The notes under the pieces were generated by a model. It did not search any database. It was not told the DNA's origin and saw only the letters and a program-made list of their open reading frames with translations. From JANWZL01 sp037445185 (GTDB lineage Bacteria; Pseudomonadota; Gammaproteobacteria; Burkholderiales; Thiobacillaceae): a DNA stretch of 8,832 nt. The position numbers and the translations under genes are program-made. This document shows, piece after piece, positions 1 through 5,322 of this stretch (position 1 is the stretch's first letter; the number at the start of each line of letters is the position of its first letter). The DNA is taken from positions 1-8,832 of the forward strand of contig JBBIKZ010000103.1 in assembly GCA_037445185.1 (NCBI GenBank), in the 5' to 3' direction.

Positions 1-461
1 AACCCCCCACCGATCTCCTCCACCACCTCTCGTACGATGGCAAAGCCGTATTTGTGATAGGCAGCGATGGCCTGGGCGTTGCGTCGGTTGACGCGCAGCA
101 GGAGATGGCTGCGGCCATGGGCGCGGGCGCGGCGTTCGACCCGTTCGACCAGCATGGCGCCGAGGCCCTGGCGTTGCCAGTCCGGGTGCACGTAGAGCTT
201 GTCCAGCTTCACGGCGCCGCCTTCGAGGTGAAAGCTGTGCGCGAAGGCGAGCAGGGCTGCGCCGTCACGCGCCACGTCCCAGTGGTCGCCGCGCGCCAGG
301 GTCTGGCGGATGAGCGGCGGATGGTAACGCTGCGCGAGCATGTATTCGATCTGGGCCGCAGAGAGGATGCCGGGGTAGTTGTGCCGCCAGATCAGCCCTG
401 CCAACTCGGCCAGGGCCTCGGCCTCCTCGGGGCCCAGGGCGGTGATGGCGAGCCCGCTCAC
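1..461 (-). CDS. GNAT-family N-acetyltransferase (3' end off window)
   Basis: An open frame of 153 codons runs off the left edge without a stop. It starts with GTG, whose bases overlap the lpxA stop as GTGA, the same 4-base coupling seen at the two junctions upstream. The GNAT core is clear: strand beta4 and motif A at about residues 87-108, with the acetyl-CoA pyrophosphate loop QRQGLGA at 96-102, then the NRRNAQAIAAYHKYGF segment at 125-140, typical of motif B. The N-terminal IWRHNYPGILSAAQIEYML stretch (24-42) matches a common subfamily of small soluble bacterial GNATs about 160-175 residues long, so perhaps 10-20 residues are missing. The acceptor substrate is unknown. Its place at the end of a lipid A operon makes an amino-sugar or LPS-related role possible, but this is inference; such GNATs are often unrelated passengers. 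No separate ribosome-binding site is visible. Confidence 0.9.
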   Translation of the reverse strand, partial: MSGLAITALGPEEAEALAELAGLIWRHNYPGILSAAQIEYMLAQRYHPPLIRQTLARGDHWDVARDGAALLAFAHSFHLEGGAVKLDKLYVHPDWQRQGLGAMLVERVERRARAHGRSHLLLRVNRRNAQAIAAYHKYGFAIVREVVEEIGGG

Positions 462-1225
462 CGGCAGTGGGCGTAGCCGCGGTGCGAGGCGCGGATGAAG
501 GCGGCGATCGCTTGCACGGCGGGGCTCGCCGAGGCTTCTAGGGCGGCGAGCAGCTCGGACTGGACCCGCTCGGTGCGCAAATGATGCAGTGCCCGCCGCA
601 GGGCGGCGATCTCCCCGGCCGGCAGGCCCGCGCGCCTGAGCCCCACGACGTTGAGCGCCCGCGCGCGCGCCGGGTTGCCGTCGCTGATGACGAAGGGCAG
701 GCAGTCCTGGTTGACGCGGCTGCTCGCCGCCACCAGGGCGAGCCGGCCGATGCGGCAGAACTGGTGCACGGTGACCGCCCCCGAGACGAAGGCGCGGTCG
801 TCCACCTCGACGTGCCCCCCGAGCAGCGCGGCGTTGGCGAGGATGACCTGGTTGCCGATGACGCAGTCGTGGGCGACATGGCTCATGGCCATGAGGAAGT
901 TGTCGTTGCCCAGGCGGGTGGCGCCGCCCTCGTGGTTGCTGCGGTGTATGGTCACCCCCTCGCCGAAGCGGTTGCCGTCGCCGATGATCACGAAGCTTGG
1001 GCAGTCGCGGAACTTGAAGTCCTGCGGCTCGCCGCCGATGACGGCGAACTCCGCCACCCGGTTGTTGCGGCCCATGCGCGTGTAGCGCTTGATGACGGCG
1101 TGCGCGGCGATGCGGCAGCCGTAGCCCAGCTCGGTGTCGGCCTCGATCACCGCATAGGGGCCGACCTCGACATCCGCGCCGAGTCGCGCGGCGGGGTCGA
1201 TGATCGCCGTGGGGTGCAGGCTCAT
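458..1225 (-). CDS. lpxA: LpxA, acyl-[ACP]-UDP-N-acetylglucosamine (or UDP-GlcNAc3N) acyltransferase
   Basis: LpxA carries out the first acylation of lipid A synthesis in the cytoplasm, moving a 3-hydroxyacyl chain from ACP to the 3-position of the sugar nucleotide. The 255 residues are close to the 262 of the E. coli enzyme. A left-handed beta-helix of hexapeptide repeats fills about residues 1-185, followed by the alpha-helical C-terminal domain. The catalytic motif HVAHD is at 116-120, with His119 equivalent to E. coli His125; GGHVEV gives His138 (E. coli His144) and VHQF gives His154 (E. coli His160). Gln68-Asp69 match the substrate-site Gln73-Asp74. Ala167 sits where E. coli has the acyl-length ruler residue Gly173. 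The start overlaps the gnnB stop as ATGA. It is not next to lpxD, fabZ or lpxB here but follows gnnA-gnnB, so I infer a preference for the 3-amino substrate and an amide product. A second, conventional lpxA elsewhere cannot be excluded. Confidence 0.95.
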   Translation of the reverse strand: MSLHPTAIIDPAARLGADVEVGPYAVIEADTELGYGCRIAAHAVIKRYTRMGRNNRVAEFAVIGGEPQDFKFRDCPSFVIIGDGNRFGEGVTIHRSNHEGGATRLGNDNFLMAMSHVAHDCVIGNQVILANAALLGGHVEVDDRAFVSGAVTVHQFCRIGRLALVAASSRVNQDCLPFVISDGNPARARALNVVGLRRAGLPAGEIAALRRALHHLRTERVQSELLAALEASASPAVQAIAAFIRASHRGYAHCR

Positions 1226-2319
1226 GCCGCCTGGGCAGTGCGCACCATCTCACAGACGCGGTCGATCTGCTCGTCGCCGAGCAAGGGTGAGATGGGCAGG
1301 GACAGCACCCGCGCGGCCGCCGCCTCCGCCACCGGCAGGCTGAGCTCCCGGCACTGCTCGGCAAAGAGCGGCTGGCGGTGTAGCGGGATGGGATAGTAGA
1401 TGGCGCTGGCGATGCCGGCGGCCGTGAGCGCGGCCTGGATCGCATCGCGCCGGTCGCTCTCAATGGTGTACTGATGGTAGACATGCAGACCCTTGCCATC
1501 CTCATGCGGGGTCTGTACTGCATCGGCCAGGCGCGCGTTGTAGGCGTGGGCGACGCGGCGGCGGGCGGCGTTGAAGGCGTCGATGCGCTTGAGCTTCACG
1601 CGCAGGATGGCGGCCTGCACCTCGTCGAGCCGGCTGTTGTAGCCGAGCACGTCGTGGTGGTAGCGCACGCGGCTGCCGTGGCTGGCGAGCACGCGCAGTC
1701 TTTCGGCGAGCGCGTCGTCGTCGGTGATCACCATGCCGCCGTCGCCGAAGGCGCCCAGGTTCTTGCTCGGGTAGAAGGAGAAGCAGCCGATGTCGCCGTA
1801 GGCCCCCGATTTGCGGCCACCGTACTCGGCGCCGAAGGACTGGGCGGCGTCCTCGATGAGTTTGAGGCCATGCCGCCGGCAGAGCGCGGCGATGGGGGCG
1901 AGGTCGGCCGGCTGGCCGTAGAGGTGCACCGGCACCACGGCGCGGGTGCGCGGCGTGATGGCCGCCTCGATGCGCGCCGGATCGATGTTGTAGGTCATGG
2001 GGTCGATGTCCACGAACACCGGTCGCGCCCCGCACATGCTCACGGTGGAGGCGGTGGCGACGAAGGTGAAGGGGGTGGTGATGACCTCGTCGCCCGGGCC
2101 CACGCCGCAGGCGCGCAGCGCGAGGAGCAGGGCGTCGGTGCCGGAGGCGCAGGCAATGGCCTGTCTCACGCCGCAATAGGCCGCCACCTCCTGTTCGAAG
2201 GCGCGCACGTTGGGGCCGCCGATGTATTGCGTGGAGGCCAGGGCGGCCAGCACGGCCGGCACCAGTTCCTCCTTCAGCAAGGCGTATTCCGCCTTGAGGT
2301 CCACCATGGGGATGGTCAT
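1222..2319 (-). CDS. gnnB: GnnB-type DegT/DnrJ/EryC1 sugar-nucleotide 3-aminotransferase
   Basis: This is a 365-residue PLP-dependent aminotransferase of the DegT/DnrJ/EryC1 (fold type I) family. Visible signatures are the substrate and cofactor loop ASGTDALLLAL (58-68), TTPFTFVATAST (81-92), EDAAQSFGAEYGG (156-168) with Asp157 expected to contact the PLP ring nitrogen, and FYPSKNLGAFGDGG (182-195) with Lys186 as the Schiff-base lysine. GYNSRLDEVQAAI (227-239) is also typical. GnnB of A. ferrooxidans transfers an amino group, from glutamate, to the 3-keto sugar made by GnnA, yielding UDP-GlcNAc3N. The start is chosen because ATG 2319 has GAGGA 8 bases upstream and overlaps the gnnA stop as ATGA; its own stop overlaps lpxA as ATGA. 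The family alone covers many amino-sugar pathways (WbpE, for example), so the specific call rests on the gnnA and lpxA neighbours. Confidence 0.86.
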   Translation of the reverse strand: MTIPMVDLKAEYALLKEELVPAVLAALASTQYIGGPNVRAFEQEVAAYCGVRQAIACASGTDALLLALRACGVGPGDEVITTPFTFVATASTVSMCGARPVFVDIDPMTYNIDPARIEAAITPRTRAVVPVHLYGQPADLAPIAALCRRHGLKLIEDAAQSFGAEYGGRKSGAYGDIGCFSFYPSKNLGAFGDGGMVITDDDALAERLRVLASHGSRVRYHHDVLGYNSRLDEVQAAILRVKLKRIDAFNAARRRVAHAYNARLADAVQTPHEDGKGLHVYHQYTIESDRRDAIQAALTAAGIASAIYYPIPLHRQPLFAEQCRELSLPVAEAAAARVLSLPISPLLGDEQIDRVCEMVRTAQAA

Positions 2320-3257
2320 TTCGTCTTTCCTCGTCGCTGCATGAGTTCGCCGATGGTAAGCGCCAGCGCCAGCGCCCGCCGGCCGTCCTCGCCGGTGACC
2401 GGGGACGGGCCGCCCTGGCGCACGGCGCGGGCGAAGGCCTCGACCTCGTTCATGAGCGCATCGCCCGCCGGCACCTCGAGCTCCTCCAGCACGATGGGCT
2501 GTTGCGCATCCTCGCTGCGGCGGGCCGCCTGCACGCGGCGCTCGCCGAAGTCGATGGCGAGATACTGGTCCTTGAAGAACAGGCGCATCTTGCGCAGGGT
2601 GCCCACACTCACGCGGCTGGCGGTGAGGTTGGCCACGCAGCCGTTCTCGAACTCGAGGCGGGCGTTGCCGATGTCGATGCCGTCGGTGAGCACCGGCGTG
2701 CCGCTGGCGCGCACCTCGACGACCGGGCTCCCCACGACGGACAGGATCAGGTCCAGGTCGTGGATCATGAGGTCCAGCACCACGCTGACGTCCGTGCCGC
2801 GCGGCTTGAAAGGGGCAAGGCGATGCGCCTCGATGAACAGGGGGGTGGTGACGTGGGGCCGCATGGCCAGCCAGGCCGGGTTGAAGCGCTCCAGGTGTCC
2901 CACCTGCAGCGTGAGCCCGCGGCGTTCCGCCAGCTCGATCAGGGCGTCGGCCTCTTCCACGCGCTGGGTGATCGGCTTCTCCACCAGCACGTGCACGCCC
3001 GCCTCGAGGCAGTCGCGCACCACGCGGTAGTGCTGCTCGGTGGGCACCACCACCGAGACCGCGTCCACCTTGTCGAGCAGGTCGCGGTAATCCGTGTAGG
3101 CCACGCTGCCCACCTCGGCGGCCACGGCACTGGCCCGCGCGGCATCGCTGTCGACGACGCCGACCAAGTCCACCGCCTCCACCTGCGCCCACTTCTGGGC
3201 ATGAAACCGACCGAGATAACCAACACCGATCACGGCGGCACGCAGCGATGCGCTCAT
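2316..3257 (-). CDS. gnnA: GnnA-type Gfo/Idh/MocA oxidoreductase (UDP-GlcNAc 3-dehydrogenase)
   Basis: The 313-residue protein has a Gfo/Idh/MocA layout. The N-terminal Rossmann domain carries the NAD-binding loop GVGYLGRFH (11-19), VVVPTEQH (69-76) and the hallmark EKP at 93-95, with Lys94 the likely catalytic lysine. GHLERFNPA (120-128) and the C-terminal domain motif LDLMIHDLDL (161-170), with His166 near the active site, follow. The ERFNPA segment is one I associate with GnnA-like members. GnnA oxidises the 3-hydroxyl of UDP-GlcNAc with NAD to a 3-keto sugar, which the coupled aminotransferase consumes. ATG 3257 is preferred over ATG 3266 because AGGAG lies 9 bases before the former but directly abuts the latter. 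The gene follows the upstream acyltransferase after 59 bases and overlaps gnnB. WbpB-like activity on UDP-GlcNAcA is an alternative, made less likely by the adjacent lpxA. Confidence 0.86.
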   Translation of the reverse strand: MSASLRAAVIGVGYLGRFHAQKWAQVEAVDLVGVVDSDAARASAVAAEVGSVAYTDYRDLLDKVDAVSVVVPTEQHYRVVRDCLEAGVHVLVEKPITQRVEEADALIELAERRGLTLQVGHLERFNPAWLAMRPHVTTPLFIEAHRLAPFKPRGTDVSVVLDLMIHDLDLILSVVGSPVVEVRASGTPVLTDGIDIGNARLEFENGCVANLTASRVSVGTLRKMRLFFKDQYLAIDFGERRVQAARRSEDAQQPIVLEELEVPAGDALMNEVEAFARAVRQGGPSPVTGEDGRRALALALTIGELMQRRGKTK

Positions 3258-3266
3258 GCGATGCAT

Positions 3267-3271
3267 CTCCT
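3267..3271 (-). promoter_or_regulatory. Ribosome-binding site that decides the gnnA start
   Basis: On the minus strand, AGGAG lies 9 bases upstream of ATG 3257 and immediately next to the earlier in-frame ATG 3266. Normal Shine-Dalgarno spacing therefore selects 3257, and MHR is not part of the protein. It is the clearest ribosome-binding site in the left operon, which fits gnnA being the first gene of the coupled gnnA-gnnB-lpxA-GNAT block. Confidence 0.7.
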
Positions 3272-3316
3272 GGGCGCGGCTGCACGCGGTTTCATGTTCT
3301 GGCTCAGTCTTGGTAC

Positions 3317-4189
3317 TCAGCGTTGGTAAACGGAAGGCTCGCCCGCCGGCCGGTTCTTGAAACGGCGGTGTAGCCAGAAATACTGCTCGGGCATCAGGCG
3401 CACCTGTTCCTCGATGAAGGCGTTCATGCGGCGCGTGTCGGATTCTACATCCTCGCCCGGGAAATCCTCCCAAGCCGGCAGGAAACGCACCACGTAGCCG
3501 CTGCCCTCCTGGCGGACGATGCAGGGTACGACCCGCGCCCCGGTGATGCGCGCCAGCCGGGGCAGCGCGGTGACGGTGGCGGCAGGCACGCCGAAGAAGG
3601 GCACGAAGATGGCATCTCTCAAGCCGAAATCCTGATCGGGCAGGTAATAGAAGGGCATCCCGGCGCGGATGGCGCGCAGGGCCGGTTTGATGCCTTCGTG
3701 TCGGGAGATGAGCAGGGACGGCCCGAAGCGGCTGCGGGCATGACGCATCAGGCGGTCGACATAGGGGTTGCGGATGCGCGCGTACATGGAAGCGAAGCGA
3801 TGCGGCAGCAGGGTGAGCCGGATCCCGCCGAGGTTGAGGCCGACGAAATGCGGGGCGAGCAGGATGAGCGGACGGCCGACATGGGCCTGAAAATGTTCCA
3901 CCCCCTCCAGCCGCACCAGGCGCTCCAACTCCTCCCGGCTGCCCCACCATCCCACCGCTTCCAGCACGCTCGCCCGGCCGAGGGCACGAAAGTGCGCCTC
4001 GAGCAATTGCCGGCGCGCGCGTGCGCTCAGCTCCGGGAAGCACAGGCGCAGATTGGTCGCCCCGATGTGCCGGCGCGAGACGGCGAAGGCGTAGAGCAGC
4101 CGGCCCAGCCATTCGCCCAGCCGGCCCAGCGCGGGGATGGGCAGCAGGCGGTAGAGGAGGTGGAGCAGTGCAATGGCCGGACGGGTCAT
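3317..4189 (-). CDS. LpxL/HtrB-family lipid A late acyltransferase with HX4N active-site variant
   Basis: This 290-residue protein belongs to the LpxL/LpxM/LpxP lysophospholipid-acyltransferase-like family, inner-membrane enzymes that add secondary acyl chains to Kdo2-lipid IVA or an equivalent. The N terminus is hydrophobic and basic (about residues 1-36), as expected for the membrane anchor. RHIGATNLRLCFPELS (40-55) is the usual family lead-in, and PDQDFG (184-189), VPFFGVPAA (196-204) and MPEQYFWLHRRFKNRP (266-281) are conserved blocks. The catalytic dyad motif is normally HX4D/E; here it reads HFVGLN, giving His114 and Asn119. The AAC codon is one base from Asp. Other conserved blocks look intact and the frame is unbroken, so it is not obviously a pseudogene. 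It lies 35 bases after a second acyltransferase gene. No clear ribosome-binding site precedes ATG 4189. Whether it is LpxL- or LpxM-like cannot be told by eye. Confidence 0.9.
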   Translation of the reverse strand: MTRPAIALLHLLYRLLPIPALGRLGEWLGRLLYAFAVSRRHIGATNLRLCFPELSARARRQLLEAHFRALGRASVLEAVGWWGSREELERLVRLEGVEHFQAHVGRPLILLAPHFVGLNLGGIRLTLLPHRFASMYARIRNPYVDRLMRHARSRFGPSLLISRHEGIKPALRAIRAGMPFYYLPDQDFGLRDAIFVPFFGVPAATVTALPRLARITGARVVPCIVRQEGSGYVVRFLPAWEDFPGEDVESDTRRMNAFIEEQVRLMPEQYFWLHRRFKNRPAGEPSVYQR

Positions 4190-4224
4190 GCGGCGGTGTG
4201 CAGCGCGGTCGGCTGACCGGCCAG

Positions 4225-5067
4225 TCAGGACAAGGGCGGCGGCGGCGCCCCGCCGGGCTGCTTGTAGCGCCGGTAGCGCCAGAGGTATTGCTCGGGGTGG
4301 CGGCAGATCATGGCCTCCAGACGGGCGTTGAGCGCGGTGGCGGCGGCTGTGTCGTCGTCGGGGATGGGCGGCAGGGGTTCCACCCACAGGCGAAACCCCC
4401 TGCCCCAGCTCAGCCGTTCGCAGAACAGCAGCAGGGGGACGGCACCGGTGGCGCGGGCCAGACGGAAGGCGAGCGTGGGCGTGTAGGCGGCACGGCCGAA
4501 AAAGGGTGCCCACACGCCGTCGCCCCGGCTGGCCACCTGGTCGGGCAGGATGCCCGCCGCCTCGCCCCGCCTGAGCGCGGTGAGCAGGGCGCGCACGCCC
4601 TTCAGGTCGGGGGTGGCCAGGCGCGCCTGACCGCGCTCGCGCCCGCTGCGCATGAGCCGGTCCGCCCAGGCCTGACGCGGAGGCCGATACAGCTCGACGA
4701 TGGGCATGCGGCTGGCGAGATACAGACCGACCAATTCCCAGCAGCCCAGATGCGGGGTCATGACCAGCACCCCTCGCCCGCTCCGGTGGGCGGCCTCCAC
4801 GTGCTCCAGACCATGCACCTCGCGCACCAGAGCGATGGCATCGGGGAAGGGCCGCAACCACACCGGCAGCAGCTCCACCACACTCATGCCGAAGTGCATG
4901 GCCACACGCAGCCGCAGCCCGAAGGAGTCCATTCCTGCCTGGCGCAGATTGTCGCGCGCGACGGCAGACCGGTTGGAGAAGGGCAGGCCGACGAGGCCCA
5001 GGAGCGCGCCGATGGCATGCAGCAAGGGCAGCGGCAGGCGGGCGACGAGGCGCAAGACGGCAAGCAT
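4225..5067 (-). CDS. LpxL/HtrB-family lipid A late acyltransferase
   Basis: This second late acyltransferase has 280 residues and is the first gene of the left operon. Family features include a hydrophobic N terminus (residues 1-30), ARDNLRQAGM (37-46), and the complete catalytic motif HLGCWE with His106 and Glu111 in MTPHLGCWELVGLYLASR. The RPPRQAWADRLMRSGR block (128-143), GILPDQV (172-178), APFFGRAAYTPT (187-198) and the C-terminal HPEQYLWRYRRYKQ (257-270) are also typical. It should transfer an acyl chain from ACP onto a lipid A precursor at the cytoplasmic face of the inner membrane. It is clearly diverged from its neighbour, so the pair are probably paralogues acting on different primary chains rather than a recent duplication. 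The C-terminal GGAPPPPLS tail is low-complexity. No Shine-Dalgarno motif is evident before ATG 5067. Paired acyltransferase genes divergent from metK are, as I recall, common in betaproteobacteria. Confidence 0.93.
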   Translation of the reverse strand: MLAVLRLVARLPLPLLHAIGALLGLVGLPFSNRSAVARDNLRQAGMDSFGLRLRVAMHFGMSVVELLPVWLRPFPDAIALVREVHGLEHVEAAHRSGRGVLVMTPHLGCWELVGLYLASRMPIVELYRPPRQAWADRLMRSGRERGQARLATPDLKGVRALLTALRRGEAAGILPDQVASRGDGVWAPFFGRAAYTPTLAFRLARATGAVPLLLFCERLSWGRGFRLWVEPLPPIPDDDTAAATALNARLEAMICRHPEQYLWRYRRYKQPGGAPPPPLS

Positions 5068-5101
5068 GCAGGCGGGCTGAGCGGGTGGAGAGGTCTGAGA
5101 A

Positions 5102-5130
5102 TTGACGCTCGGGGGGCGCTAGGCTAGCAT
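5102..5130 (+). promoter_or_regulatory. Candidate sigma70 promoter for metK
   Basis: TTGACG (5102-5107) and TAGCAT (5125-5130) are separated by exactly 17 bases, a good match to the -35 and -10 consensus with ideal spacing in a GC-rich region. Transcription would start near 5137 and give metK an untranslated leader of about 185 bases. On the opposite strand I find only a weak candidate for the left operon (TTAACT then TAGCCT, spacer 17, within about 5120-5150), so the two promoters may overlap. Confidence 0.5.
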
Positions 5131-5260
5131 GCCGGCACCGCCGAGTTAACGGACAACTTGCAGGGCGGGGGGTCGGTGGGATCGCTTGCCGGCCGAGGAC
5201 GGGGCGCGAACGCACTCAAGCGCATCGCGCACCGGCCGATAAATACTGCTAAAGCGTCGC
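5131..5260 (+). other. metK 5' leader, upstream part: structured, no gene
   Basis: No credible reading frame lies here. There is a possible stem CCGCC (5139-5143) with GGCGG a little downstream, and a stronger hairpin in which GCGCGA pairs with TCGCGC around 5204-5229 with an inner CGC/GCG stem. An A/T-rich tract, ATAAATACTGCTAAAG (5239-5254), stands out in an otherwise very GC-rich stretch. The function is not established. The length and structure are compatible with a regulatory leader. Confidence 0.35.
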
Positions 5261-5320
5261 CTGCTCTGGGCCCGGAGCCGGTAACGCCGGCGAGTCGGGC
5301 CCAAGTTCTATCCGGAGCAG
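5261..5320 (+). promoter_or_regulatory. Stem-loop that can hide the metK ribosome-binding site
   Basis: TGGGCCCG (5267-5274) pairs perfectly with CGGGCCCA (5296-5303), and inside it GCCGG (5277-5281) pairs with CCGGC (5287-5291) around a TAACG loop. Directly outside, CTGCTC (5261-5266) pairs with GAGCAG (5315-5320), which contains most of the metK GGAG (5314-5317). In an alternative fold CTGCTCTGG (5261-5269) pairs with CCGGAGCAG (5312-5320) over 9 positions with one G-U. Either fold would block ribosome access, suggesting translational control of metK. No T-run follows, so it is not a Rho-independent terminator. No named riboswitch class is recognised. Confidence 0.5.
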
Positions 5321-5322
5321 TC

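Noticed and set aside
54..476. Open frame on the plus strand opposite the GNAT gene
   Set aside because: It is a high-GC shadow. The minus strand here carries clear GNAT motifs, and the plus frame has no recognisable domain.
1474..3030. Long plus-strand open frame of 518 codons opposite gnnB and gnnA
   Set aside because: Its composition is rich in Ala, Gly, Val, His and Arg with no motifs, while the opposite strand encodes complete, well-matched enzymes. Long antisense frames are expected at this GC content.
2320..3285. N-terminal extension of the aminotransferase frame (a 687-codon frame ending at 1222)
   Set aside because: The added residues lie in the wrong frame over gnnA and are Arg/Gly/Ala-rich. 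ATG 2319 has a good RBS and gives the family's normal length.
5129..5149. Short leader peptide starting at the ATG that overlaps the -10 element
   Set aside because: It would begin before the predicted transcription start, has no RBS, and encodes only six residues without Met or other telling codons.
5139..5254. Annotating a SAM-II riboswitch in the metK leader
   Set aside because: Only sequence fragments resemble the class. The spacing is wrong and the required pseudoknot could not be built, so it is kept as a weak finding and not as a feature.
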